A DNA stretch of 64,000 nucleotides from Callaeas wilsoni (Eukaryota > Chordata > Aves > Passeriformes > Callaeidae). Within the stretch, counting starts at the first letter, position 1. Every line of letters begins with the position of its first letter. Below the pieces are notes generated by a model. That model was not told the origin of the DNA, did no database searches, and saw only the letters and a program-made list of their open reading frames with translations. Of this stretch, positions 12,393-26,137 are shown piece after piece. The stretch covers positions 1 to 64,000 of the forward strand of contig VWPU01011874.1 of assembly GCA_013398955.1 (NCBI GenBank), in the 5' to 3' direction. Position numbers and translations under genes: made by a program.

Positions 12393-13802
12393 TCAAGGCA
12401 AGGTGGTGGAGTTGCTCTTTATGTAAAGAAGGAACTGGAATGCATCACGGTCTGCCTAGGTATGAAGAATGAGTCAAGAGCTTACAGGTAAGAATTAAGG
12501 AGCAGGCTAACATGGGTGACACCATTGTATGTGTCACTATGGGCCATCTGAGCAGGAAGAGGAAATCAATGAGGCCTTCTGTAGACAGCCAAAAGAAGCC
12601 TCAGAATCACAGGCCCTGATTCTCATGGGGACCTGATATCTGCTGGAAAGACAACACAGCTAGGCACACACAGTCCAGGAGCTTCCTGAAGAACACCGAT
12701 GATAATGTTTTGATACAGATGATGAAGAAGCCAACAAGGAGAATTGTATTGCTGGACTTATATTAACAAAGGACTGGCTGGGGACATCCTTGGCCTGAAA
12801 TGACCATGAGACTGTGGAGTTCAAGATCCCATATGGAGGAAGCATGACAATAAATAGGGTTATGACCCTGGACTTCAGGACAGTTGACTCTGGCCTCTTC
12901 AAAGACCTCCTTGGACGAATCTCATAGGTTAGAGGTCTGCAAGTTAGGAGAGGTCTAAAAGAGTTGATTAATATCTAAGAATCACTTCCTCCAAGCTCAA
13001 GATTGGTGCATCCCTCTGAATAAGAAATCACACAGAAATCACACAGAGGGGGCAGGAGACCTGCATGGTGAGTGAAGATCTTCTGGCAAAACTCAGATGG
13101 AAGAAAGTTTATGGAAAAAAGGACGGGCCACACATAGAAAAACTTTGTCAGAGTATGCAGGGATGAAACAAGGAAGGCTAAGGTCCACTTGGAATTAAAT
13201 CTGGCAAAGGATGTCGAGAATAATAAGAAGGGCTTCTTCAAGCACATCAGCATCAAAAAAAAAGTTAGGGAGAATGTGGATCCACAGCTGAATAAGGTGA
13301 ATGTCCTAGTGACCCAGGATACAGAGAAAGAGGAGTTACTGAATGCTTTCTTTGCTTCAGTCTACTGCTAAGGCCAGTCCTCAGGAATACCAGAGCCTGG
13401 CAGTAACAGAGAAAGTCTGGAGAAAGGAAGACTCTCTTGTTTGAGTAGGATTCGGTGAGAGACCATTCAGACAAAAATGACAGGCAGAAATCCATCATCT
13501 TTGAAAGTTCATGGAAAATAAGGGATGTGCCTTAGGACTGGAGGAAAGCCAATGTCACTCCAGTCTTCCTGGGGGACCCAGGAAGCTACAGGCTGTCATC
13601 TCTAATATGAGGAAATAACTTCCTTTGAGGGTGACAGAATACTGGAACAGGCTTCCCAGAAGGGTTGTGGAGTCTCCTCTGGAGATCCACCTGGATGCAA
13701 TCTTGTGCAACCTGCTCCAGGTGAGCCTGCTTTAGCAGAGATGCTGGACTAGATCATCTCCAGTGGTCCCTTCCAACATTTATCATTCTGCAATTCTGTG
13801 AT
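12393..13802 (+). mobile_element. CR1 LINE, plus strand, endonuclease to pre-RT plus 3' end
   Basis: The plus-strand translation starts in the ORF2 endonuclease (QGGGVALYVKKELECITV near 12400). Stops follow, and then at 13150-13370 comes KAKVHLELNLAKDVENNKKG, FFKHI and ELLNAFFASVYC, the linker between endonuclease and reverse transcriptase. After about 13600 it jumps to the 3' terminal region (GGAACAGGCTTCCCAGAAGG, then GGACTAGATCATCTCCAG). It ends with ATTCTGCAATTCTGTGAT near 13802. The whole reverse transcriptase core is deleted, so the element is non-functional. Confidence 0.88.
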
Positions 13803-16800
13803 CTTTCTTTTGACTGCAAAACATTTAAACACTTGAGAAACAATGAGGTTTTAAGTACTTTAAGGGACTGTAACTTTGCCCTGGTAACTTTTGTGAGTTA
13901 GTCACATTTCAATCTCTCCTCTGTTGTTAAAAGGTAGATCTGCATACATCAGAGGAAAAAAGAAGTGATGAAACTAGAACTTGAGAGCTCCGCACCTGGC
14001 ATTCTTACCAAAATGTGGGTGGAAATGTGTTCTATTGTAAAATATATCAGGGCAGAACAAAAACAGATTGCAAGGAAGTAGATTTTTCAGTTTTATGAAA
14101 CTAGATTAAGTACAATTTTTTAAGAAACCTGGAATATTGATGCTTATCTAAATGACCTTTTCTTAGCCCAAATATTTAAACTTGACTTTTCCTTTTCCTT
14201 TTTCTTTTTCTCTGTTTCAGAGATTCCTAACATCCTCTCAAAGATTAGCCTTACAGTAACATCTCTGTCACTGTACAGAGATGTTTTACAAGACATGCAC
14301 ATCCCTCCTAACTGTAGCATAGATGTAGAGGTGCTCATCCCTGGCTGGGGAAGGAGACTGGGTATTACACGTAAATTAGGCATCTCTTTTCTGACCCAAT
14401 ATAAATGGCATGAATAACATAATGAAATATCAATAACTGATAAGCGTTCCATAGGGTTAGAGTGAGATTTTTGTCAGTAGTCCTAACCTCTTGTACAAAC
14501 CTTTCTATAACATGCCCTGCCAGTATTGCCCTAAATCTTCTTTTACTGAAAGCAGAGATACGTAATAGAAAATGAATTATTTCCAACTTCAAAATGCAAT
14601 GGTTATGAAAAAGAAAATAATTTTTATTTGGATAGTGATGTAGAAAAGTTACATGGTTATATCCCTCAGATGAGAGAAACTGTAATATGCTTAACATTTT
14701 TTAAATGGCCTGGATGATGAAATATCACTGGGTGTATGCACAAATTCTCAGAGTTAGAATTTGTGGTAAAAAAAAATGAGGTGCTATCATTACTTTATTT
14801 CTTATTCTTCTTCCCAGCCTGTTTCCACCCACATGTCCTCTGTTCCTTTTCTCTATATTTTTCAAATAGAACAAAAAAAAATTTAAAAAAGGAAAGAAAG
14901 AAAAGTACAATGCACTAGATTAACACTGGCAGAAGAATAGACATGCATGACTGGTTGTTGGCAGTGTCTCTAATATAAAGCCCACATTTCTTCAGTGTAC
15001 TTTTTTAGTATGATAAATTGCATTCCCTTTTCCTTTATGATGTTTTTTCTTTCAAATGTGCTAACATGTAAGTATTCCAAAAAAATTTAATTACATTTTG
15101 GCAGCTCATTGAACATAAACACTACATTCTCGATGGGCTTTTGGACTTTGCCCATATGACAAGACTGGCAGCCTAAAAAAGATTCTCAGCCCCCTGATGT
15201 TTACAGGATTTAATAATTGTATTTTGGAAATCCATTTTTGCAGGTCATTCCCATAGCCTACAATAAAATATGAAGATATTTAGTTTGTCTCTTAGCATTT
15301 TTTAAGCCAGATATATGACTGAGGATGTGACTTGGAGTGAAAATTTCCCAAAAATCTTCCAGTTATTCTGCTAGTATACATTTTTTATTAAAATTTTGGT
15401 GGTAGGAGGGTCTTACTGGTAAAATCTACAGTTTCTGCCTTACAGGAACCTAGAATTTTATTTAGATTTTTCTACTGCATCCTGAAAATTTGAGTGCCCC
15501 GAATGGAGAATTGTTTGGGTTAATTTCTCCGAAGAAATGACATCTGGCTTGAAATCTAAATTAAATTAAATCTCAGAATTTGTTCATATGAACTTTTGTC
15601 TCCAAATGGAAGGAAACTTGTGTGTGAATTCACCTACTGTATATCTAACTCGAAAAATAGGTACTGTAAATTTTCAGCCACAAATATCTGAATAATTTCA
15701 GAAATTTGGATTCAACTTCTCATTTGTAGTAGGTAGTGATCAAGTTTTACTTAAAGAAAAAGATTTTTTTCCTATCAATTTTTTAAAATCTACACATTGA
15801 TGGTAGTTTCAGAAATACAAGAATAAAAGATTTATTCCAGTATACATTAGTAAATATTAATTGACCTATCAGAAGCAATTGTTCAATCGTTATTGATGTT
15901 TTAGAAGTTGTGTGAAGATATAAGCCACGAAACATATTATTTTGAGATAAAAGCAGAGATATAATCACTTAAAAGTTGTAGTTTTACTCTTCTACTCCTT
16001 ACTTTTTGCAGTTAAATTTTCTTCCTCCATATATCATAGATTGGAGTGAGTACACTTACTCAATGCTGCTTCTGTCTAAAAATGCAATTTCAGATTTCTA
16101 GAAAAGGTTTTGGTTGGAGCACCAAAATTCCCCAATGTCAGTCTATAGTTCTCTGATTATTTTTCAATTATCATTTTTTTCTTGTATACACATAGGATGA
16201 TTATCTTATCTCTAACTTGCTACATCATATAATTCTGTTAAAGGCAGAGCAAGAGATACTAATACCAGGAAAAAGTTCTGTCTCAAAACGTTGTGAGGGA
16301 GGTGAAGTTTAATATGGCCTAGGAAACATAGTCAAGCAGTCTATTTATGAAAGTTCCTAAATAATAGCCTGTAGGCAGAAGTGATTTGAAATCAGGACAT
16401 CTAAATTAATCAGATGTATTAATGCACAGGCTGTTCTCAGGTACTGCATTAGTGGACGTACCACTTAAAAATAAACTGAATGTGGTTTTTTTTCTTCTTT
16501 TCCCCTATGCCTCAAGGAAATGTTAAAACAGCTATTGCATCCTATCTCACAGGAGTAAGAGCCTCTCTGACCCATACCAGGCAGAGAGGTTCCAGTCACT
16601 GTATTTGTCTGGGATTCCTTAAGAGTAAAAAGCCTCAAAGTATTTAATGCCTATTACAGTGCTTATTAACCAATGGTTGTCTTTCGCAATAGACGTTTAT
16701 GCTAGCAGGAAAAACCTCAAATTAATGTACACAAGTAGATTTTCTGAAATACATCTTTCACTGGATAATACCTTTAATGAAACTCAAAACATCAGTGCTA

Positions 16801-18424
16801 GTTTTCATGTGCTTTGTGCAGCAGAGCTGACTGCTAAAGCTATAATTTCCTCTTGCTCACTAGCCTGCTGTGACACTGACAAGTGAATGACTCAAGCAAC
16901 AATACCAAGAAGTAAGAAAAACAATGTTCAAGACTCACGGTTGACAAATGTCCCTGTTTTTTCTCCCAAGAGCTTTTCACAAGAGTGGAAGATGAACCTG
17001 AGTGCTTCTTGCCCACTACAGATGAAAACAATCAGGGATCAATTAATAAATGGTGCTATTTTCCACAGCTCTGAGACTGTGATTACAAAAGGGATCGAAA
17101 CATAGATCGACTTGGGAAAGACCACCTTGCTAGCTTGACAGGGTCACAAAACCACCAAGGAAGTCATTTATTATTGCTATTCATTAAAGAAAGGTTATGG
17201 TCATCTTTCTAATTACTTTTCTTACTTAGGACTGCTAACTTTTTCACAGATTGCTTGTCCCTTGTCCTGACCTCTGTATAAAATCGATTCATATTTGCAT
17301 TTTTTTTGTGCTCATTATGGTGAAACATAACACAGACTGAAAATAAAATGTATCTTTCTCTGTAAGAGCAGGCAAGCACTGAAAACACTGATGACAAATG
17401 TTTGGTTTTTCTCCTTTTTGTTTCATTGATTCTTTTACATATTCTTGCAAAATTCATATATTATGACTATGCTTACAGTGCAGTGGCTATGGGAAGCTTC
17501 AGAAAAAATGAAGCAAATATAATATACAAATCATTCCAAGAACTAAGATATTATGTGCATTATTTTTTTTTCTTAAAATTTTAATTACTAAGAATCACCA
17601 AAAATTTATTTAAAAGCAAATATCTTCATCTCTTTCTCTTGATTTTGAACTATCCAGTTATCCAAAGCTCTTTAGTTAAATGAAAAAATGAACTGACACA
17701 ATGAAATTTGGAGCTAAATATGGATTAAGCTAAATCTAGTCATATGTTTTGATGAAAGACTACTGTTTGCAGAGTAATTTTGTTCACAGAATTAAGAAGA
17801 GAGTCCAGTTTCTTATTTGAATACTAACTTTTGTCCAAAGGCGATCTCTTCTTGTACGGCACAAAGTCACATATTTAGCCCTGTTTCTATCTCTATTATC
17901 TTTAAATTCTCAAAGACAGCTGTCAGCTTTGTCAGGAGCTAAGACACTTAGGGATCCTATTCTAAAAACCTATACTGCCTGTAGTACCTTTTAATAATAA
18001 CAGAAACATTTAATATTTCTGGTAAAATATCATCCTGAATTGTTACCCATATTCACCAAGGAGCAAGGCTGTTAAATTCTAAATGGTTCAAGGTTATTAT
18101 TATCTATCTTTTTCAAGGGATTATATTCAACCAATGATTTGAAACAATACTGTTGGAGAAAATCTCCTCATTCCATCTTTGCCCTCCGTGTCTGTTTTAA
18201 ATACATATTTATAGTGATCATTTGAAATAGGGCAACTAAACAATTCACATGATTAAGAAAATATAAAGGAAGAGAAAATTCACAGTAGTTTGGAGAGAGA
18301 ATAAGCAGTATCTTTGTTTTGAGACCAAGAATGATAAATAAAACACAGTCCAGTGTGTTTCTGCATGACTGTAGGGATTTGAAAACAGTAACCGCTGGAC
18401 ACGTGTTTACATACATTGTAAAGC
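13803..18424. other. Unassigned AT-rich noncoding DNA
   Basis: About 4.6 kb without a recognisable repeat or gene. Frames of 60-110 codons (for example minus 14365-14697) are low-complexity or hydrophobic by composition and lack motifs. It is typical intergenic or intronic sequence. Confidence 0.55.
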
Positions 18425-19040
18425 GGTACTTGATTTAGCAGTAAAGAATACTAAACACATCCTGGGCTGTATTATCAGAGGCACAGCTGGTAAACTGAGG
18501 AACCTGGCTATCTCCATTCATTCAGCATGTATTCATTCTGTACATCTAGAGTACTGCATCTGGTTTTGATCTTCCAGTACATGAAAGACATGACAAAACT
18601 GGAGCAGTGCAATGTAGGGCCACTATAGTTGGGGCTTGGTGCAGTTTCCCTATAAGATGATCATAAGAGCTGGTTTTGTTCATCCGGGAGCAAGGACAGC
18701 TTTAGGTACAGCAAACAGCAGATCCCCTACATGGATAGGCAATGAAATGAGGGAGCCAGGCCCTGCACAGTGACACAAGATGGGACAACAGAGACAAAGG
18801 AAATGAATTGAACCAAGGAAAGTTCTGACTGCGTATAAGGATAAACCTTTTATCCACAAGGACACTCAGTCCGTGACACAGGCTGCCCAGAGTTATTGTG
18901 CATTCTCTCTCCACGCTTGGGAGTAAATAAGTCCCTGATCAACCATGCCTGACCACATACTTTGTGGTGATCTTGTTTTCAGTAGGAGTTTGAACTGGGG
19001 AGCTCTTAGGGTCCTTTTCAACTTGAATTATTCTTTTATC
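18425..19040 (+). mobile_element. Highly diverged CR1-type LINE 3' end, plus strand
   Basis: The order of patches follows the end of CR1 ORF2 and its 3' UTR. There is a region equivalent to the C-terminal body (TAGAGTACTGCATCTGGTTT), then a GACACAGGCTGCCCAGAG patch. The terminal TTAGGGTCCTTTTCAACTTG matches the standard CR1 terminus (GGTCCCTTCCAACC-like). Divergence is clearly greater than in the copies at 25 kb or 37 kb, so this is an older insertion. The frame is broken throughout. Confidence 0.65.
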
Positions 19041-20360
19041 CTCCAAAACAACAGCAGACACTTAAAGTGGTCCTAAAAAATGTTATTGTATTTTATTTGC
19101 TGTTTCATGTGACACTTTATTCTCTTACTGACCTAAGTTTATAATTTTGACAAATCAGTAAATTCAGCTATTCCAAAGAGATCTGATTCTTCTCTCAGCT
19201 ATACTGGTGATGAATATGTGGCAACTTGACTGAATGTAACACTTGAGACACATTATTTGAGAGTCTGGAAGCTTAACAGACTTTAGATTGTGACCATCTG
19301 AGATAAGAGCAGACTGTAATCTTCAGACCATAGCATTGACTATGACTAAAGGGATTCATGCTATGTAAACAGAAAGTCAGGAGAACTTTGTCTTTTCATT
19401 AACTGTAAATCATTATGAAAAGCTGATGAGTGAAGTGTGGATCTTTCTCTTGGTACTTTTTTTTTTTCCCATGAGGAGAACAGCAAACACAGCTGATAAA
19501 ATATTTTTGGCAGTATGTTCAAATTGCCACAGCTCTAATGATTTGTATTCATAGTATAGTCTTAAACTACCAGTAGCTATAATTCATCATATTTCTAATT
19601 TTACAGAGGCACAGATGGCTGTCCACTCTAGTGGTCCCAACATTACGGAGTTAAACATGGAATAGCATGATTGATTAAAAATTGTAATCAGACATTACTC
19701 CTTGTAATTGTGATTAATATGAGTTTACTATTTCTGACAATAATTACTTTTATTCTTTATTTTTAACAGAGAGAATAGAAAGTAAGTAGATTACAGGCTT
19801 AAAAAATCAAGACTTTAGGGCCAAATGTACAATTAGTTTTAACTGCAAAAAGAGAAAGCTGCTGTTCATACTTTACTTTTCAGATGGTTTAGGGATTCCT
19901 GTTATCCTTTTGATACCAGGTGGCTGTTTTTTCAAGATAAACCATTGTTCTCTGTGGGAAAAGGACAGCTAATAATTTACTTATATAATTTTCTCTATAT
20001 GATTTTTAATTTTTTTTGCATGCTCACCCTTTCAGTAGTGCGTAGTACATGAATTTTTTTTAGGAATGTTGGGGAATCCTTTGAAATTAAAAAAAAATTA
20101 TATTACCTGAGGCAGTGAAAAATTAATGGACTGATTTCTATTAATGTATTTTGCATTCATCAGAAACACAGTTAATGAATAAATTTGGCTTTGATTCAGG
20201 CCATTGTTTCTTTCATACAGGATCCTCATAGTCAAACACAAATCAGGTCAGTATTGTGATAAAATCTTTGACTTCTATATGGCACTCTTTTCTTCAGAAG
20301 AACTGGTGAAATTTGTGCTTAAATTGATGCTATGTCTGTATAACATAATTTACTTCAGGA
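19041..20360. other. Unassigned AT-rich noncoding DNA
   Basis: No exon, repeat family or strong secondary structure was recognised. There is a poly-T run near 19457 and several other short A and T runs. Confidence 0.55.
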
Positions 20361-20985
20361 CTGGGCTTGCAAAACAAGGTTTTGATAGCAGGAGAGCTGC
20401 AGAAGTGGCTTCTGTAAGAAGATGCCACAAGATGCCCCCATGTCAGACACAGAGTTTCATCCAGCTCCAAACCCAGCTAGACAAAGCTGAGCCCAACAGT
20501 GACAGTGGTGGTGCCCCTGTGTGAGCATATTTAAGAAACAGTAAGAGTGCTGTAGAGCAGCTGTGAGTTAAAGGAGTGAAAAAATAAGTGAGAAACAGCC
20601 CTGTAGACACACAGGTCAGTGAAGAGTGGAGAAGGAGGGGGATGAGGTGCTCCAGGCACCAGAACAGGTTCCCCTGCAGCCCACGGAGATCTAACGTGAA
20701 AGAGAGGTCCACGTGCAGCCTGTGAAAGATATCCCTGAAGCAAAAGGGATCCCCTGAGGGAAACTGCAGACCATGTAAGTCCCTTGCAAGAGCAGACTCC
20801 TGCCAGGAACTACAGCCCATGGAGAGGAATCCACGCATGAACAGGTTTTCTGGCAGGAGCTGTGACCCTGCGAGGGACCCATTCTGGAGCAGTCTGTGCC
20901 TGGAAGGAGTGTATCCTCCAGCAAGAACTCATGCTGAAACTGTGGGAGGCACCCCATTCTGGAACAGGGTAAAAACATGAGAAGG
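20361..20985. repeat. GC-richer unclassified interspersed repeat, LTR-like
   Basis: Base composition rises sharply relative to the flanks. Loosely repeated phrases recur every 30-60 bases, including CTGCAGCCC, AACTACAGCCCATGGAGAGG, GGACCCATTCTGGAGCAG and CACCCCATTCTGGAACAG. This quasi-tandem pattern resembles a common avian dispersed repeat that I associate with LTR elements, but no LTR ends or target-site duplication are visible. Frames of 95-131 codons on the minus strand follow from the composition and the internal repetition and are not taken as genes. Confidence 0.5.
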
Positions 20986-23900
20986 ACGTGGTATGGTAGG
21001 ATACAATTTGTTCATTTTTATATCTTCAGTGAAACATCTTCATTCCCCATCTTTCCGTCTGAAACAAGATCTAGTCTTTCCACAAGCTGAGGGATGCAGG
21101 CAGTGAAAACAAAACAAGGAAGCTAAACATAACTTTTGGGCAAAGAGCTCATAGAGAAGCGTTGCTGTTTCTCAGCATGTCTCATACTGCCGTTGGCAGA
21201 CAGATCTTATGAAGCCCAAGGCAAAACTTAGAGCTACTTCCCTCGAGTAGAATAATTACAGCAGGCCTCTTTGGTCTTGTTACCACCGTTTCCCCAAAGG
21301 TGAAACAGGCAAGTATGGTTCTTTCCTTGGCTGCAGGTTAAATTTTCTCTTATTTTACTCATAGTAATAAATCCTTCTTATTTTACTCTCCTCACATCTC
21401 CTTATTTTAATCTTCACGTCTCTAAGATTTTTTTTTTTTTTTCTTCTTATATCCACTGTACTGCTGCCCATATGATGCTGTTGTTTTCTTTATGGATGCC
21501 TTTGACTAAGCAACTAATTTCATGACAAAAATAACAAATATTTCTAAGGAAGAACTTGTAGAATTTATATTTATAGAATTTAGCAGAAATTTTCTTTCCA
21601 ATTTCTTAAAAAAATTCCCAAACTGTTTTCTTTATTTTCTGTTTAACAAGATACACTGTATATTATCTTAAGTTTTGATTTCAAATGGATGATACTTTCT
21701 AAGATCAATGATTCTACTAAATTCATTGCAGCAGAAAGATGGATGGTAAGAGATCATGTGTAGAGGAAGGTTGGGTGTTAAGACTTCAGTGACTGTGCGC
21801 AACTTTTCCCAAAAGATGATCAGTCCTGTATAATTACAGCTGGTATGAGCTGTATCACATGGTGTTGAAACCTGCTATCATGAGAGATGGCTAATTGTCT
21901 ATTTGATTAATAGCTAGCCACCAGACTCCATCTGTAACAAGATTTAGCCCACTGTTCTCAAAGCTGGCTGAGGCATACTTCACCTCAACCTATCCAAACA
22001 GCTATGTGGAGCAAAATCATTACACAGTGAAAAAACAGTTATGATTGAGAAAAAGGGTCAAGTATATGCAGCCACTGTCAGAGGGTCATAGTTCTTTGCC
22101 ACTGACTTCAAAGTCTTTTTGCAATGGTACAGTGACTAGTTTCTCCTTCAAATAAAGCATTTTCTTTTTCTTTCCTTGTAAAGAGAAAATAAAGAAAATA
22201 TCCACAACAAGCAAAAATCCTCTCCAAAACCACGGTGCTATAAAAGTTTATAACAGGAATGACGATGTACCTTCAAATTAACCAAAATTAATGTGAGAAG
22301 GGCAGTAATATGGAGCCAGCTGCAACCCCAGAAGCAATGCAATAATAAAGTTACCTGTGGCCCTAACTCCCTTTTTATGTACCCAGAGACAAGTATAATT
22401 GAGCAGGCAGTTGTCTATGCATTGCAGTATCCAGGTTTTGACGAATGTTTTAACAAGCTGGCAAGGATGCTAGTTAAAACTAAAACCAGTACTTAACAGT
22501 CTCTTATTACCAGCCACTATACAAATGGGGACAAACAAATTCAGTGAACTAGATCTACAAATACTACGTTCTACATCTATGCCTTCTTATCCTGATTATT
22601 TTGTTTGTTTGTTTGCAATACATATGTTAACTTGGGAAAAATGACAGTGAAGTAAAAAGAAATAGCATATAAAACACTATTGGCAGAAAAGGAAGCTGCA
22701 AAGAATAAAGCACAGTGAAATTATAAAGATTATGGATTATTTTAGCTGGGGTTTTTTTGTATGAGACCAGTGTCTAACAGGTCTGTTAATGGGAGTCAAT
22801 GTAAAAATGGTAACATGCTTCTGTATTTGTACTACCTCTTTTAGAAAGCGAAGAGAAGTGTATTAAAAACTTTTGCAAATTGCTTCACAGGGAAGCATCA
22901 GTAGTGCCCAGCAAAGTGCACCTACAAAGCAAGCTTATATGCTTGAATCCTAACAACTAACTTGATATACTTATTAGCTATCCTTTTGAATTCTATAGCT
23001 CTCTAACACTAACAACAACAAAATTCAAACTGGATTTCACACAGTTTCTTTACAATTGACCAAGTTTCTGAAGATTTTCAAAGCGACATGAATACTGAGA
23101 AAATACTTGGAGAGGCACACTGCAATGGTCTTACAGAACAAGTCCTTCTGGATAGAGAGTCCATAGAGAGGCAGTAGAAAAGGCTGATGCAGGTGTATTC
23201 AGCTTTAAAGTTTGGTCTTTAAGATCTACCCCATCCATTCTGGTCACAGCAATACTGCTATTTCTTACCTAATAGAGAACAGCTCCTGGTACAATGTTGT
23301 ATACTCTAAAAATAAGTAGGGAATATATTCCTTCTTAAATATATAAGCTGCTTTGCCAATGGACACAGAAGTTCCAGCAGCAGTAACACAGGGAAAAAAG
23401 CAGAACATCCAACTGGACCTGCAATAATTCTCCATTTGACACCTAATAACTGTGTGAATCAGGCTGCAGATAAAATTTTGTACATTTTGCATCTTTAAGG
23501 ATAATTAAAGTTTTATACCCCTGAAGAATCACATTGTTATCTTTTACCTGCTTCTCCCAGTGGTTAGTGTATTTCATAAGTATTTAACAAGGTTGTTGCA
23601 GCTATAGAAAATAGCCCATCTCTAATTCCTTAATCCCTATTTCCACCAGAAGAAGTTTTATTCTACTAGTTTAAATTTATAGTTTAACATAAACTGTAAT
23701 TTCATCTTTCTTTTTTTGAAAGTATTCTCTCTGTATATACACAGAGATATACACATGAATCTAAATGCAACTTTACTAACCAAGGCAAACTAACAGGAGG
23801 CATTCCGTGTGCATGATTTACAGTACTTGTGATCTATGTTACGTTAAAAACACTGCTTCATGTCCCCTTCTCTTACCAATAGTACAGCCTAACACACTGT

Positions 23901-25204
23901 GAGCATAACTATTTTCAGCATCATTTTTCTGCTTTTTGCATATGGCCAGTGGAAGGATGCACACAGAAAAGCGGATACCACAGCTGTTTCATCTTTTTTC
24001 ACTTAAGTACTCTAATGTTTCAGCACTTTTCATTCTGTTTTCTGTGAAAAGTTAGGTGTTCTTCCCATACATACAAAGGAACAGATTGCAATACTAAAAA
24101 AAATAAAGTAAAAAGAAATAAAATTCTTGTACTTGTTATGCTTTTGAGGCTATACATTAAAAGACTTACTGAAAGAAGCCCCAGCAAACCAGACAATTAT
24201 TTGCTTCTAGAACATATTTTAAATTCAGTTCAAAATCTATAATTTTTGCCTCCTGTATTTTTATACTGAGAATGCAAGTAAATGATTTACTGGAAAATAA
24301 AGTTTCATTCTGTAAACCTTTCTAATCTTCAAAGAAGAATTAGATTTCTCTTAGAAAAAGGAGGTGTAGACTACTTAATTTTAGAAAAAAAAAGTGCTTT
24401 TTTTTTTATTTGTTAGGATGACACTATCTTTAGTAAAATCTCTTCAATAATATATACACTGAAAATAATTTTTTTTGAAGTATGTATAACAACAGAAGAT
24501 GTGACTTAGAAACACTGGAATGAAAACCAGGCCTAAGCAGGATTTACCATGTATATTTTCACTACTCTAAATTAGTATCAGAACCATCACTACCATTGTA
24601 AAAAAAATCGGTGATTTTACAGTAATGCCTGTGCTAGCCAATTGAATTTGCCAAGGACATTGAAAAGTATTTTGATATTAGGGATTAAACAAGAGAACAC
24701 ATTTGATAAAGACCCATATTGAAATGTCAGAAAATAGCAAGGAACACTGACATAGAAAAGAAAGCAAGGGGGGAATTACAACAAAAGTTATAACATAGCA
24801 AGATACTCTGTCACTTCTTTGGTTGAAAGGTGGTAACAAATCTGTGAATTTGTTCTTATGATTAATTTAATATAGCCTTGTATCCACTGCAACCTAATGT
24901 GCTTGCTAGTGTTGTATACACATGATATACACATGATAGTGCACAGTGTAGGGGCATGTAAATCACATAAATACATGTCAGCCACTGGAAAATAACCACA
25001 ATATTGCAGATGACATGAAAGGGTGTCCTATAGGCCTTGCAGAGTAGTGCCTCCAAAGAAATCAAGGGTTTTCCCATATAGCTCTCTGCGGAAGCCATGC
25101 TGTTTATAATCTTTTTTCCCAAAAACTCCTGCAGTATCATTCAGCTGGAGTCCACTGCTTAAGAACTTCTCAGTAACTAGGAGTACACACATGATTATGT
25201 CCAG
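20986..25204. other. Unassigned AT-rich noncoding DNA
   Basis: Landmarks are a poly-T run at about 21428, a (TTTG)n run near 22600 and a perfect 11-bp tandem duplication (ATACACATGAT twice, 24916-24937). No gene or repeat family was recognised. Confidence 0.55.
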
Positions 25205-26137
25205 ACTTTTTTGACTTATTCATCAATGGCTCGGATGAAGGAGCAGATGCCTCTGCAGCAAGTTTGCTAAGGACACAAAGCTGGGAGGAGTGGCTGATAC
25301 TCCAGAGTGCTGTACAGACCTTCAGAGGGACCTCACCACGTTGGAGAGATGGACAGGGAAAAACCTTCCGAAATTCAAGAAAGGCAAATGCAGGGTCCTG
25401 CACCTGGGAAGGAATAACCCCACACACGAGTACAGGCTGGGGGCTGACCTGCCAGAAAGCAGCTCTGCAGAGAAGGATCTGGGGTTCCTGATGGACATCA
25501 ACTGTCCAGGAGCCAGCAGTGTGTCCATGTGGCCAAGAAGGTCAATGGCATCCTGGGGTACATTAGGAAGAATATTGCCAGTAGGTTGAGGGATGTGGTC
25601 CTGCTCCTCTACTCAGCCCTGATGAGATTGCACCTGGAGTGTCATGTCCAGTTCTGGGCTTTCCAGTACAAGAGACATATGTATCTCCTGGAGCAAGTCC
25701 AGTGGAAGCCTACAAAAATGATTAGGGGATGGGAGCATCTCTTGTTCGAGTATAAGCTGAGGGAGCCAAGCCTGTTCAAATTCGAGAAGAGATGACTGAG
25801 ATGGGATCTTATCAAGGCTCACAAATATCTGAAGAGAGGCTGTCAAGAGGATGGACCAGGCTCTTCTCAGTGATGCCAAGCAATAGGACAAGTGGCAACG
25901 GGCAGAAGCTGATGCACAGAATGTTCCACCTGAACATGAGGAAGAACTTCTTTGCAGTGTAGGTGACTGTGCACTGGAAGAGGTTGCCCAGAGAAGTTGG
26001 TGATCCTCCCTCACTGGAGATATTCAAGAATCATCTGGACACAATCCTGTGCAATATGTTCTGGGATAACCCTGCTTGAGCATGAAGGTTGGACCAGACC
26101 GCTGTGGTCTCTTCCAGTCTTACCCATTCTGTGATTA
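25205..26137 (+). mobile_element. CR1 LINE, plus strand, RT C-terminus through 3' end
   Basis: The translation begins at FFDLFINGSDEG and proceeds through SKFAKDTKLG, the position of the FADD catalytic box, where one catalytic aspartate has become lysine. It continues through GKCRVLHLGRNNPTHEYRLG, AEKDLG and YSALMRLHLECHVQFWAF into the 3' UTR, ending CCCATTCTGTGATT. At least two frameshifts separate these blocks. It is one of the better-preserved copies in the window but is strongly 5'-truncated and dead. Confidence 0.92.

Noticed and set aside
20443..20978. Minus-strand frames of 131 and 95 codons
   Set aside because: They follow from the GC-rich, internally repetitive DNA of the repeat at 20361-20985 and have no domain.
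25613..26014. 133-codon minus frame
   Set aside because: Antisense of a plus-strand CR1; open only because of composition.
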